This document shows, one piece after another, positions 6,201-14,832 of a stretch of DNA of 64,000 nt. Position 1 is the stretch's first letter, and each line of letters starts with the position of its first letter. Location of the stretch: positions 648,487-712,486 of the forward strand of contig NZ_SAIQ01000002.1 of assembly GCF_004118155.1 (NCBI RefSeq), read 5' to 3'. The notes beneath the pieces are model-generated. The model saw nothing but the letters and a program-made list of their open reading frames with translations, was not told the DNA's origin and did not search any database. The translations under genes were made by a program, and so were the position numbers. This DNA comes from Edaphocola flava (GTDB lineage Bacteria > Bacteroidota > Bacteroidia > Chitinophagales > Chitinophagaceae).

Positions 6201-8723
6201 CTATTCTTTTACAAACGATGATCTGGATAACTGAGCGCCAGCCTGGTCTGCCACGATGCATAAGTATACACCAGCAGGCAAGTGCTTCATATTTACCTGT
6301 ACAGCGCCTGCTTTTGTTTTGCCGGTATATACCACCTGACCATTAGTATTGTACACCGTTACGGTTTCAGTACCTTTCAGGCCATTGATTGTTACCGATT
6401 CACGGGCGGGGTTAGGGTATAGGTCGATACCATTGTTCGGAGTATATTTCACCATTCTTACCGGGCTGTATGCATAAGCACCATCATGATCTTTTTGTTT
6501 CAGGCGATAGAAGTTATCTCCGTACACGGGTTGCAGATCGGTATAAGTATACCTGCCCTGCGACACCGCTGCATTACTGCGTACTGAACCAATAATGTTC
6601 CAGTCCTTGCTGTCTGTACTTCTTTCGATATCAAATCCCCAACTGTTTTGCTCTGCAGTGGTCAGCCATTCCAGCAGTACACTGTTGGGTTGCTTAATGG
6701 CTTCGAAGCGCAGCAATTGTACCGGCAGCGGACAGGTTACCTGGTATGCCACGGTATCTCTGCTCATACAGCCTCCCATAGGACTGGTTATGGTCCATAC
6801 AAAGCGATAAGTACCTACAGAGTCCATATTGTTCGCCATCGTAGAAAAGCTGGATGTTGAAGCAATAATTGGTACTGCACCTGCCGGAGCCTGTGCAACG
6901 GTCCATGCACCGGTGCCGGAACCTGGATTATTGCCCAGCAAAGCTGCACTGTTGGCACACAATCCAGACTGATCCGATCCGGCATTTGCATTGATTGGAT
7001 TTTCTACATGAATGGTAAAGGTTCCCGTCATAGAAGAACCGGAGCATGCATACTCCTGGTCCAGGAACGGACCCACACCACCGGTTGCCCGTGTGGCCGT
7101 TATGCTGAATACATAATCTCCTGCCTTGTCCAGGTTACTGATGAGCGTAGAAGTGCTGGTTATTGAGCGCAGATTAGAGGAGGTATAGGTAGGGGTAGAA
7201 GATCCTGCCGGTTTGGAGATTACCGCAAAATTATAGATGCCATTGAACTCCTGAAAGTAACTACTGTTGACTACGCCCTTATAGATAGCGGGCAGAGGTA
7301 TATTGGCCGAAATAGCGCCGGTGCCCGGGTAGCAGATGCTCTGGTCAGGAACGGCAACATCCGGACGGTTATTGTCGGATATATGGATGTAATAGGGTTG
7401 AGAAATCGAGCAGGAACCGTTAGAGGTACTGATGTTGAACTTATACGTACCGATCTGCCAGCCGCCTGCAGGAGGGGTTACCGTTACGGTTCTGTTATAG
7501 GTGCCGGCTCCGGACAGGCTCACCGAAGGGGCGCCTCCCGGAGGCAAAATGCCAGTTGTTGTAACGGTAGTGGTCACCGTGGCCGGATCAGATGGGTCAA
7601 TGTCAAAGTAAAATAATTCTGGTGCGGTAGTGCCGACTTTATTAGTGCAATGTAACTCTCCTCCGCTACCGGTGCTTACATACACCATGGATTGCTCCGG
7701 ATGGCTGGGCAGCGCGAAGTTAACCAGGTTAGGCGTGGTGCCGGAATAGGTAAATGATATTGTCGGGGTAGTATAGGTACCGCAACTGTTGGTAACGGTC
7801 AGGGTAAACTGATAAGTACCGTTTACACTCATACCGTTAAAATACACACGCGATAACTCAATAGCATTAAAAGTCATATTAGCTCCTGCCGGCTGGCTGA
7901 TTACATTTAGAGTAACCGTGGTGCCGTTGGCTACAGTGCCCGCCGATCCTGCATATGCAGTACTGAAGGCCGGTGAGGTAGATTGTAAATCGTAAAAGTC
8001 CACAGTGTTGGCCAGGTTTCGGCATTTGGATATGGTTGTTGGCGAAACGATCTGCGGATTAGGCACAAAACGAACGATGGTAGTATCCTCATAACTACAT
8101 ACACCATCCAGCGAGGTAATCTTCAATATGGCATAATATGCAGGATCTATTTCATGATTAGTAGTGTTGATCAGGGAAAATGTTGGCGTAGCAGAGGTGG
8201 TACTGCTGAATTGTGCATTGGTCGATACCTGGGTGCTGAAGCGGACAAGGCTGAAAATATTTACCGCTCTCCAGCTTCCGGTATAACCGGCTGGAATTAC
8301 CCCGGCAAGGTTCGTGGTACCGGTGGTAGCACAGATCGTAGTAATATCTGATCCTGCTGTAAAGCTGGCAGGTCTTGGATGTGCGGTGATGGTTACATTA
8401 GATGTAGCTGTACCAGTACCGCAAGGGTGGCTGAGGCTGAACACATAATCTCCGTTTACGGTCATGCCGGTAACTGTTGTGGTAAGGCTGTTGGGAGTAG
8501 TGATCACAGGGGTTGTGGGGCCGGACACAAAGGTCCATGTAGGATTGCCCGCGCCGACTGTACCGGATACCCCTCCTGTAAGGGTAGTGGAGGAGCCGCA
8601 GATGATGGCATTTCCACCGGCATTTACGGTACAGTTAATACCTTGTGCATACAGGTTAGTTGCAGCACCGGACAGAATGGCCAGGTATAGTGCAACAATT
8701 AAACGGGTAAAGTTTAGTTTCAT
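6201..8723 (-). CDS. secreted Ig/PKD-like protein with T9SS type A sorting domain
   Basis: Predicted T9SS cargo, exported by Sec and then carried across the outer membrane. A signal peptide (residues 1-26, ending NLYAQG) precedes a long Ser/Thr/Gly/Pro-rich region. Its repeated beta-sandwich-like modules each contain G-x-Y-x-F-x-h-T strands (NGDYVFSLS, NGTYQFTLTVTNSCG, AGDYVFSITAT, VGTYRFVWTIT). Next comes a fibronectin-like module (LLRFEAIKQPNSVLLEWLTTAEQN, about 670-760, split here as LLRFEAIKQ and LLEWLTTAEQN). The last 75 residues form the sorting domain, with DLYPNPARESVTI, AGVYLCIV and a C-terminal SFVKE. No catalytic domain is visible, so it is probably adhesive or structural. Convergent with the AT-rich cassette. 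Confidence 0.88.
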   Translation of the reverse strand: MKLNFTRLIVALYLAILSGAATNLYAQGINCTVNAGGNAIICGSSTTLTGGVSGTVGAGNPTWTFVSGPTTPVITTPNSLTTTVTGMTVNGDYVFSLSHPCGTGTATSNVTITAHPRPASFTAGSDITTICATTGTTNLAGVIPAGYTGSWRAVNIFSLVRFSTQVSTNAQFSSTTSATPTFSLINTTNHEIDPAYYAILKITSLDGVCSYEDTTIVRFVPNPQIVSPTTISKCRNLANTVDFYDLQSTSPAFSTAYAGSAGTVANGTTVTLNVISQPAGANMTFNAIELSRVYFNGMSVNGTYQFTLTVTNSCGTYTTPTISFTYSGTTPNLVNFALPSHPEQSMVYVSTGSGGELHCTNKVGTTAPELFYFDIDPSDPATVTTTVTTTGILPPGGAPSVSLSGAGTYNRTVTVTPPAGGWQIGTYKFNISTSNGSCSISQPYYIHISDNNRPDVAVPDQSICYPGTGAISANIPLPAIYKGVVNSSYFQEFNGIYNFAVISKPAGSSTPTYTSSNLRSITSTSTLISNLDKAGDYVFSITATRATGGVGPFLDQEYACSGSSMTGTFTIHVENPINANAGSDQSGLCANSAALLGNNPGSGTGAWTVAQAPAGAVPIIASTSSFSTMANNMDSVGTYRFVWTITSPMGGCMSRDTVAYQVTCPLPVQLLRFEAIKQPNSVLLEWLTTAEQNSWGFDIERSTDSKDWNIIGSVRSNAAVSQGRYTYTDLQPVYGDNFYRLKQKDHDGAYAYSPVRMVKYTPNNGIDLYPNPARESVTINGLKGTETVTVYNTNGQVVYTGKTKAGAVQVNMKHLPAGVYLCIVADQAGAQLSRSSFVKE

Positions 8724-8840
8724 GATTTTTGGTTTTGATTTAAAAATTGCTTGGATTGTGTTAAAGAAGAGTAGGGTGCGCTATAGTAGTATTTCCTGGG
8801 TTGTCGTGGTGCAATGTCAATACTGTTATGCTTTATAAAA

Positions 8841-8890
8841 AAATCGATCCGGTCTTTCGCCTGTGAGCAGGCAAAGAGGAGAATCGATTT
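8841..8890 (-). promoter_or_regulatory. stem-loop upstream of the T9SS cargo gene
   Basis: An outer stem AAATCGAT/ATCGATTT encloses an inner stem (TCTTTCGCCTG with CAGGCAAAGA, one bulge) closed by a TGAG loop. It lies about 120 nt upstream of the cargo start codon. It could be a structured leader; no known riboswitch is recognised. Confidence 0.35.
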
Positions 8891-9305
8891 CAGGGTTTAT
8901 TTTTTGTAAGGTGTGTAGTATGGAGAGAACTAATCTCTTCATCATTTAAGTTGTTCTGCGATTAATTCTGCAAGCAAAGTAAAGCCAGGAGATATAGAAT
9001 AATAAATTATATAGTATCTCCTGAATACTAAGCTGCGGTTTTTACAATTGTTTTGCAGTACATTTCCGATAGTATTAACCAATCAATAGTATTCTCGGTG
9101 CTTCAAAGTAGTGCAGTGTCTTGCTGGTGAGCGAAATAGAAGTTTATGGCGCGCAATTTTCCCCGTAGTTCCTGCAGTATGCAGCCTGGTTTCTTTCGGG
9201 TTGCTCAGGTTTTATATTCGGGAAGTACTATAATGCAGGTTAAGTTATAGCAGAGTATGGCAATGAGATGGGCATGGAATGGAATAAGCACTCTTGTGCT
9301 TAGAT

Positions 9306-9337
9306 TTGTTTTATAAGCGTATACCGGCTTAATTTTG
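9306..9337 (+). promoter_or_regulatory. consensus promoter of the DoxX-like gene
   Basis: TTG at 9306-9308, a 21-nt spacer, then TAATTTTG at 9330-9337; the ATG at 9370 is 32 nt further on. Confidence 0.7.
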
Positions 9338-9369
9338 CTGCCGGAAGCTGTGACACAGCGATTTTATTT

Positions 9370-9738
9370 ATGATGAATACCATATTGTGGGTACTACAGA
9401 TCCTGCTGGCGCTATTTTTCATCATGCCGGGTTACGGCAAGCTGTTCAGCAGCAGGCAGCAGCATATTGAGGATAAGCATATCGAAGCTGATGGCCAGGT
9501 ATGGCCGATAAGAGTGCTGGGCGCGTTGGAGTGGCTGGGTTGTATCGGCATTATACTGCCCTGGTATACCGGCATAGCACCAGTGCTGACACCATTGTCT
9601 GCATTGGGTTTCGGGCTCATTATGCTGTCCGGTATATTCATGCATGAGCGCAGGAAAGAACATAAAATGCTACCCATGCTGTTTATTGTCTTTTTAATGG
9701 CTGCAATCGTTACGTATTATCGGTTTGCAGGGTTGTAG
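9370..9738 (+). CDS. DoxX-like small membrane protein
   Basis: 122 residues with four hydrophobic helices in the DoxX-like pattern: helix 1 with FFIMPGYGKLF, helix 2 LGALEWLGCIGIILP, helix 3 LTPLSALGFGLIMLSGIFMH, helix 4 MLFIVFLMAAIVTYYRF. DoxX-family proteins are linked to redox or quinone functions, but most, including this subgroup, are uncharacterised. The gene starts 32 nt after a consensus promoter. Its last 22 nt overlap the 3' end of the convergent amidotransferase gene, so the two transcripts are complementary at their ends. Confidence 0.8.
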   Translation: MMNTILWVLQILLALFFIMPGYGKLFSSRQQHIEDKHIEADGQVWPIRVLGALEWLGCIGIILPWYTGIAPVLTPLSALGFGLIMLSGIFMHERRKEHKMLPMLFIVFLMAAIVTYYRFAGL

Positions 9739-10439
9739 CTGTAGGGTAACCACTGCTCCAGGATTGCCGCCATTATAGCGTTTGAGCGCCCGATGTGATC
9801 CATCTTGCTCAGTATAGTCTCCCGGTCCTGCACAAAAGGATTATTCGTAATGTCAGCCGGAATGTGCTCCAGCACCTGCTGCAGGCTTTCCTTCGTTAGC
9901 TCCAGGTGAAACTGTAAGCCGATAACTTGTGTGCCATTATACATAAATGCCTGGTGGCCGTTGGCCTCTGACTGTAACAGATCCAGTGCATTGGCTGGGA
10001 TAGTGAACTGGTCGCCATGCCAGTGAAATACAGTTGGTTTGCCGCGGAATAAATCATCAAACCAGGGCACCTGATTACAGTCAAAGTCTGGTAACACAGG
10101 CCACCATCCAATCTCTTTATGGTCTGCCATCACCACTTTTGCACCCAGGCAATGCGCGATGAGCTGTGCTCCCAGGCATATGCCCAGTACTTTTTTGCCG
10201 GAGCGGATACATTCTTTTATCAGCGCTTTCTCCTGGCTCAGCCAGCTGTACCGGTCTTCTTCATACACATTCATCGGACCGCCGAGAATGATCAACGCAT
10301 CAATTGCAGGCGCATCCGGTAACACATGGTTTGCTTCATAAAGCCGGGTAGCAGAGAGGTTGTGCTGATGCTCCTTTAACCATGTTTCGATATAACCCAA
10401 TCCTTCGAAAGGGGCATGTTGCAGGTAGTGTACATTCAT
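9717..10439 (-). CDS. class I glutamine amidotransferase-like protein
   Basis: Class I GATase fold with an intact catalytic triad: C88 in the elbow GICLGAQ, H178 and E180 in GLQFHLE. The VFHWHGDQF strand (138-145) is typical of the GuaA-like or GMP-synthase-like amidotransferases that stand alone. The 240-aa length fits stand-alone members, some of which act as gamma-glutamyl peptidases; the substrate is unknown. It is the last gene of a five-gene operon and its ATG overlaps the stop of yggS by 4 nt, pointing to translational coupling. Confidence 0.85.
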   Translation of the reverse strand: MNVHYLQHAPFEGLGYIETWLKEHQHNLSATRLYEANHVLPDAPAIDALIILGGPMNVYEEDRYSWLSQEKALIKECIRSGKKVLGICLGAQLIAHCLGAKVVMADHKEIGWWPVLPDFDCNQVPWFDDLFRGKPTVFHWHGDQFTIPANALDLLQSEANGHQAFMYNGTQVIGLQFHLELTKESLQQVLEHIPADITNNPFVQDRETILSKMDHIGRSNAIMAAILEQWLPYSYNPANR

Positions 10440-11176
10440 ATCAGTGTTGTATGTTCGTTCCAGTAATAATGGTCAGGCGTATTGCGCTGTCCGAATACAG
10501 CGGTGCCTACCCTGATGATGGTTGCCCCCTCTTCAATGGCCGTTTCCAGGTCGCCGCTCATCCCCATCGATAATTCGTCCATTGATACTTCAGGAATATC
10601 CAGGGCAATAACCTCCTGCTGTATGGAACGGAGTAGCTGAAAGCACTTGCGTACCTGCTCTGTATCTGCACTGAACAGGCCTATGGTCATCAAACCTTTT
10701 ATCTGTAAAGTGCCCAGTTGGGATACCTCCTGTATAAGGGCAATAGCCTGGTCGGGATGTACGCCAAACTTACTTTCCTCTCCAGAAGTATTGACCTGTA
10801 TCAGCACTTCCATTTTCCTGTTTTCTGCGGCTAAGCGCTGATGCAGCTTTTCGGCAAGTTCCCATCGGTCCAGCGATTGCAGGCAGCTCACTTCATATTT
10901 GAGGATGTCTTTAATCTTATTGGTCTGCAGGTGGCCGATGAAATGGTTGGTATGTGGTATCGTTTTCAGGGCCTCGTACTTTTCTTTCAGTTCCTGCACC
11001 TTATTTTCTGCAATAAGGGAACACCCCTGTTGCAGCGCCACACCAATACGTTCCGGTGGGACCGTCTTGGTGGCCAGTAAGAGTTTGACTTCATTACGTG
11101 GTCTTCCGCTTTGCAGGCAGGCTTTTGCAATGCGATTCTCTATCTGCGCTATATTATGGGTTATGTCGTTATACAT
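10436..11176 (-). CDS. YggS/PLPBP family pyridoxal 5'-phosphate-binding protein
   Basis: Single-domain PLP-binding alpha/beta barrel protein involved in vitamin B6 and amino-acid homeostasis, with no firm enzyme activity known for the family. K37 in LLLATKTVPPE is the expected PLP lysine. Other family signatures are AENKVQEL, HFIGHLQTNK, LIQVNTSGEESKFG, LMTIGLF and SMGMSGDLETAIEEGATIIRVGTAVFG. At 246 aa it is slightly longer than E. coli YggS. It overlaps the AAA ATPase gene by 16 nt and the amidotransferase by 4 nt. The nearby MocR/PdxR-type regulator, also a PLP protein, makes a B6-linked operon plausible. Confidence 0.92.
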   Translation of the reverse strand: MYNDITHNIAQIENRIAKACLQSGRPRNEVKLLLATKTVPPERIGVALQQGCSLIAENKVQELKEKYEALKTIPHTNHFIGHLQTNKIKDILKYEVSCLQSLDRWELAEKLHQRLAAENRKMEVLIQVNTSGEESKFGVHPDQAIALIQEVSQLGTLQIKGLMTIGLFSADTEQVRKCFQLLRSIQQEVIALDIPEVSMDELSMGMSGDLETAIEEGATIIRVGTAVFGQRNTPDHYYWNEHTTLI

Positions 11177-11898
11177 AGTTCTGCTTCCGTTACGGCTTTT
11201 GCTTCCAGTTCATTGATCAGGTTTGCTTTCACAACCCCCAGTGCATAATCTTTAGCTTCGGCAAAGGAGCAGCCATATCTGCGTTCAATGATTCGGAACT
11301 GTTCCGGGAAGCGCGATAGTAATAGGGTATAGTAGGTGTCCAGTGCCTCATCTGTCGGCATTTCAAAAGGCAGCTTCAGCTGAAAACGGCGGATCAGGGC
11401 TGAGTCAATAATCTCCGGGTGATTGGTCGCACAAATCAGCAATGCCGTATCAGGATAATAATCGATCAGTTGTATTAACGTATTGACCAGTCTGCGCATC
11501 TCGCCCACATCTTTATCCTCACTGCCGCGGGCTTTACCGATCTGGTCAAATTCGTCCAGGAAGAGGACTGCCTTATCTCTTATGGCGCGGTCAAATACCT
11601 GTTTGATGTTCTGTGAAGTCTCCCCGATACGGGAGCAGACCACATTACTCAGGTTCAGGATCAGTATCTTTTTACCTAATGCTTGTGCCAGCGCCTTTGC
11701 GGTCATCGTCTTGCCGCAGCCGGAGCTGCCATACAGTAATATTTTATTGTCCAACGGTAAGCCATGCTGATGCAGTTCTGTAGCGAAACGATGTTCCCGT
11801 ATCAGTTGCAGGACTTTAGCTCTGTTCTCTTCAGACAGTACAGTATCATCCAGCGATACAATCTCTTTATCATTTATGATCAGGTCAAACGAGTTCAT
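11161..11898 (-). CDS. AAA+ family ATPase
   Basis: Single AAA+ module of 245 residues: Walker A GSSGCGKT (57-64), Walker B VLFLDEFD (111-118), a sensor-1-like CATNHPEIID and an arginine-finger-like ALIRRFQ. There is no protease or other effector domain, so it may act as a small remodelling ATPase of the YjoB or SpoVK-like kind; the target is unknown. The start at 11898 is chosen because the sequence from MNSFDLIIND matches a natural N-terminus, and upstream residues lie in the neighbouring GNAT gene in another frame. Overlaps by 14 nt with the upstream GNAT and by 16 nt with yggS indicate tight co-translation. Confidence 0.82.
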   Translation of the reverse strand: MNSFDLIINDKEIVSLDDTVLSEENRAKVLQLIREHRFATELHQHGLPLDNKILLYGSSGCGKTMTAKALAQALGKKILILNLSNVVCSRIGETSQNIKQVFDRAIRDKAVLFLDEFDQIGKARGSEDKDVGEMRRLVNTLIQLIDYYPDTALLICATNHPEIIDSALIRRFQLKLPFEMPTDEALDTYYTLLLSRFPEQFRIIERRYGCSFAEAKDYALGVVKANLINELEAKAVTEAELCITT

Positions 11899-12424
11899 TA
11901 TGCCATTTACTTTTAGTGATTTGATATGCAAAGTTAAGCTTCGGTTGCTCTCCGAAATAAGTAACTTCCTGTTCTGCGATTTTTTCTGCACCCAGTCGTG
12001 AAATAGCGATCTGCGAGCGGATATTCTGTGCCCCGATATGGAAATGTACCTTCGATACAAAACGGAACAGATAGTCCAGCATCAGGCGTTTTACAGACTG
12101 GTTATAGCCTTTGCCCCAGCAGGATACCGCATAAAAGGTATAGCCGATAAAGATACTGTCATCCTGTTCATCATAATCGTACAAGCGGGTGCTGCCGATG
12201 ACTCTGCCACTATGCCTGTCGGTAATGAGAAAGGCACCTTTGCTCTGCATAGCCCCTTCAAAGAACGTGCGGAACACATCCTGCTTCCAGCGGTCTTTGT
12301 TGGGATGCTGTTCCCAGATGGCCGGGTCGGCGGCAACAGGATATAATATATCAAAATCCTGCTCACGGAGCGGCGTCAGTACGGCAAGTTCATTTTCCAG
12401 TAAGGGTTGAATATTAAAATGCAT
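11885..12424 (-). CDS. GNAT acetyltransferase, RimJ/RimL-like
   Basis: 179-aa GNAT-fold protein of the RimJ/RimL-like subgroup. It has an N-terminal LTPLREQDFDILYPVAADPAIWEQHP block, a central strand GRVIGSTRLYDYDE and the acetyl-CoA loop region FYAVSCWGKGYNQSVKRLML. The subgroup acetylates protein N-termini or small amines; the substrate cannot be assigned. It overlaps the upstream GNAT by 11 nt and the downstream ATPase by 14 nt. Confidence 0.82.
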   Translation of the reverse strand: MHFNIQPLLENELAVLTPLREQDFDILYPVAADPAIWEQHPNKDRWKQDVFRTFFEGAMQSKGAFLITDRHSGRVIGSTRLYDYDEQDDSIFIGYTFYAVSCWGKGYNQSVKRLMLDYLFRFVSKVHFHIGAQNIRSQIAISRLGAEKIAEQEVTYFGEQPKLNFAYQITKSKWHNELV

Positions 12425-12974
12425 GTTTTGTGTACACTAATTTGGGGTTTAAGATTTTCTTCATCATCAGATCGGTTTGCTCATCATTACCCAGTCTGAA
12501 AATATGTTTGTCGAAGACCGTAAATCCGTTCTTCTCATAAAACCGCAGCGCGCGTTTATTTTCCTCCCATACGCCCAGCCATATATACTGTGCCTGTTCC
12601 TGCGCGGCAACTTCCATTGCCTTTTCAAACAACACTTGTCCTACCTGTTGCCCGTGATATGCCTGCAATACATAGATCCGCTCTATCTCCAGCGCAAGGC
12701 TATCTCTCAGTTCTGTCTGTGCAATACCTATATTGAGTTTGAGGTATCCCAGTAACTGATTATCCCGTAGCGCAAAATAGAACCGGGTATGCTCATTCTG
12801 CCACTCTTCAGTCAGCTTTTCGATAGAGAGGTTTTGCTCGAGATACTGCTGCATGTTTTCTGCGGTATTAACGGAAGAGAACGTTTCTGAAAATGTGTTG
12901 CGACTGAGCTCTTGCAGCAGGGGTATTTCGGCTGCTGTTATGGGTCTGATCTCTATTGATGTAATCGTGTGCAT
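12414..12974 (-). CDS. GNAT family N-acetyltransferase
   Basis: 186-aa GNAT protein. Recognisable elements are an N-terminal IRPITAAEIPLLQELSRNTF, a beta-4 strand with IERIYVLQAYHGQQVGQVLF (the acetyl-CoA-binding region, normally Q/RxxGxG/A), and a C-terminal WLGVWEENKRALRFYEKNGF. These resemble the diamine/spermidine and PaiA-like subgroup, but substrate assignment is uncertain. It is the first gene of the overlapping operon and is divergent from the MocR-type regulator with a 69-nt shared intergenic region. Confidence 0.82.
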   Translation of the reverse strand: MHTITSIEIRPITAAEIPLLQELSRNTFSETFSSVNTAENMQQYLEQNLSIEKLTEEWQNEHTRFYFALRDNQLLGYLKLNIGIAQTELRDSLALEIERIYVLQAYHGQQVGQVLFEKAMEVAAQEQAQYIWLGVWEENKRALRFYEKNGFTVFDKHIFRLGNDEQTDLMMKKILNPKLVYTKHAF

Positions 12975-12995
12975 GAGGATACTCTATTAACACCC

Positions 12996-13003
12996 CAAAA
13001 ATA
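12996..13003 (-). promoter_or_regulatory. -7 box for the GNAT-AAA-yggS-GATase operon
   Basis: On the minus strand this reads TATTTTTG (TAnnTTTG). It lies 21 nt before the first GNAT start codon and a few nt from the MocR operator half-site, so the operon may be co-regulated with the regulator gene. No clear -33 TTG is present. Confidence 0.5.
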
Positions 13004-13010
13004 AAATAGT

Positions 13011-13057
13011 ATTGGATTATATTTGTAGTCCAATATTAATAAAATGGATAGTCCAAT
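13011..13057. promoter_or_regulatory. candidate MocR/PdxR operator (half-sites TAGTCCAAT)
   Basis: Three related 9-mers: ATTGGATTA at 13011-13019 (inverted), TAGTCCAAT at 13026-13034 and an identical TAGTCCAAT at 13049-13057. The two direct copies are 23 bp apart, about two helical turns. The first two half-sites flank the -7 box of the regulator gene and the third lies inside its first codons. MocR-type regulators typically bind direct plus inverted half-sites like this. Confidence 0.65.
13018..13025 (+). promoter_or_regulatory. -7 box of the MocR-type regulator gene
   Basis: TATATTTG matches TAnnTTTG and is enclosed by the inverted operator half-sites, which suggests direct autoregulation. 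The start codon is 18 nt downstream. Confidence 0.65.
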
Positions 13058-14525
13058 TACAGATAGTTTGTTCAGCAGTATACAGTTCAGTAATACCGAT
13101 AGCAGACCGGTATACCTTCAGGTTGCCGATGCTATACTTTTACTGATCAGAGAGGGGAAATTAAAGCCGGGACTGCAACTGCCGAGTTCGAGAGCGGCTG
13201 CACAACTCCTGCGGCTGAACAGGATTACCGTCTCAAAAGCGTATGAGGAACTGCAGATGCAGGGCTGGCTGGAGCGCTTTGTAGGGCGGGGTACCTTCAT
13301 TTCTATGCACATCCCGGAGTCTGAACCCAAACACTGGGATGATAGCGCCTTAAACCGTGCCCGGAAGACTGCCGGTTTTTCTGTAGACCGCAGTGCCTAT
13401 CCTGAAAATGACTTTTTTGTACCCTCCGTTCCGCTCCACCTTGATGATGGTTTTCCAGATCCTAAACTGGCGCCGATCAAAGAGCTGTACAGGGCATACC
13501 GGGCACAGCTGACCCGCAGCGGATTGTACACTAAATTTGGCAGCTATAGTAACCCTGATGGTTCTGCAATCTATAAGGAAGCGCTGTCTTCGTACCTGAA
13601 TGAGACGAGGGCATTAAAAACAACTGCTGCCAATATTCTGTCGGTGCGGGGTACATTAATGGGCATCAACCTGGTCTGCAATGCGCTGATCAGGCCGGGC
13701 GATGTGGTGGTTTCGGGCATTCCGGGCTGGCAGCGGGCGGAGCATAATTTCCTTCATGCCAGCGCCAGGCATATTGGTATACCTGTAGATGAGCATGGCA
13801 TAGTGGTTGCAGCCCTGGAGCAGATCTGTAAGCAACAAAAAGTAAGGATGGTGTATGTAACCCCGCATCACCATTATCCTACAACGGTATCCTTACGCAT
13901 CGATCGCCGACTGGAATTGTTACGCCTTGCCAATGAATACGGCTTTATCATTTTTGAAGACGATTATGATTTTGACTTCCATTACCGGCACAGACCTTTA
14001 TTGCCCCTGGCCAGTGCAGATGAGAATGGTATGGTTATCTATTGCGGCTCTTTTAGTAAAAGCTTCTCACCGGCTTTCCGTATGGGCTACCTGGTGGCCT
14101 CGGAAAATGTAATTGAACACTTGGCTAATGTACGGATATTGCTGGACAGGCAGGGCGATCATGTGCTGGATAATGCTATGTCCGAGTTGTTGAATGATGG
14201 TACTATTCAACGCTATCTGCGCAAAGCATTGACAGTATATGAAGACCGAAGGAACTTTTTCTGCGATGCCTTGCAACAGGAATTGGGTGGGCTGGTGGAC
14301 TTTTCTATACCAGAAGGGGGAATGACCGTATGGACAAAATTTGATAAATCAGTCGATCTGCAAAAGCTTTCTAAGCAGGCTTATACCAGAGGCTTATACC
14401 TTTCTGCCGGAGTAATGCATCAGTATCCAGGTTATAATGAAAATGCTGTGCGGCTGGGCTTTGCCTCTTCGACAAAAGAGCAACTGGCAGAAAGCATCGG
14501 CATTATGAGAAATCTCTTGAAATAG
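13044..14525 (+). CDS. MocR/PdxR-type PLP-dependent transcriptional regulator
   Basis: Fusion of a GntR-type winged helix (about residues 18-86: VADAILLLIREGKLKPGLQLPSSR, here VADAILLLIREG then LPSSRAAAQLL and VGRGTFIS) with a fold-type I aminotransferase domain (about 125-490). The PLP lysine is K339 in GSFSKSFSPAFRMGY, preceded by FEDDYDFDFHYR. MocR proteins sense PLP or an amino-acid adduct and commonly control vitamin B6 or amino-acid genes. The 493-aa length is typical. It is divergent from an operon that contains the PLP-binding YggS homologue, and repeated half-sites in the shared region suggest that it regulates both directions. Confidence 0.88.
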   Translation: MDSPITDSLFSSIQFSNTDSRPVYLQVADAILLLIREGKLKPGLQLPSSRAAAQLLRLNRITVSKAYEELQMQGWLERFVGRGTFISMHIPESEPKHWDDSALNRARKTAGFSVDRSAYPENDFFVPSVPLHLDDGFPDPKLAPIKELYRAYRAQLTRSGLYTKFGSYSNPDGSAIYKEALSSYLNETRALKTTAANILSVRGTLMGINLVCNALIRPGDVVVSGIPGWQRAEHNFLHASARHIGIPVDEHGIVVAALEQICKQQKVRMVYVTPHHHYPTTVSLRIDRRLELLRLANEYGFIIFEDDYDFDFHYRHRPLLPLASADENGMVIYCGSFSKSFSPAFRMGYLVASENVIEHLANVRILLDRQGDHVLDNAMSELLNDGTIQRYLRKALTVYEDRRNFFCDALQQELGGLVDFSIPEGGMTVWTKFDKSVDLQKLSKQAYTRGLYLSAGVMHQYPGYNENAVRLGFASSTKEQLAESIGIMRNLLK

Positions 14526-14590
14526 TGGAAATACATTAACTGAGTATCTGCTTGTAGGAACCAGATAATTATGTTACACTGTTTTGATTT

Positions 14591-14784
14591 GGCACCTTTT
14601 GCCTTGATGCAAAAGGTGCCGCCCAAAAATCAAGGCTGTATAAATCCTAGGCTAAAAATCAATGTGTCGGTCGGTCGCAAACGCAAACTCGCTGCGCTCA
14701 GACAGTGGTTTCCGACTTAATCGACCGAGCCAATGATTTTATTAACGCCGGATTTATAATGCCGTTTCGAGCGATCTGTACTGT
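14591..14784 (+). repeat. MITE-like intergenic repeat, copy A
   Basis: About 195 bp, roughly 90% identical to the inverted copy at 57049-57245. It opens with a hairpin (GGCACCTTTTGC / GCAAAAGGTGCC, loop CTTGAT), and the rest folds as a nested imperfect palindrome (TATAAATCC with GGATTTATA, GTCGCAAAC with GTTTCCGAC, CGGTCG with CGACCG). It has no coding potential and lies between convergent gene ends. Confidence 0.85.
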
Positions 14785-14832
14785 ACTGCTCTGCTTCGTC
14801 TTATCGACTAAGGCAGAGCAGAATAGATATGT

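Larger units (their letters stand above)
8724..9369. other. 646-nt intergenic region
   Basis: No convincing gene. It holds the leader of the T9SS cargo gene (minus strand), with a roughly 50-nt stem-loop at 8841-8890, and the promoter of the DoxX-like gene near its right end. A small hairpin (AAGCAC-TCTT-GTGCTT) is at about 9286-9301. The only minus-strand -7 candidate is an imperfect TTACTTTG at 8975-8982. Confidence 0.5.
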
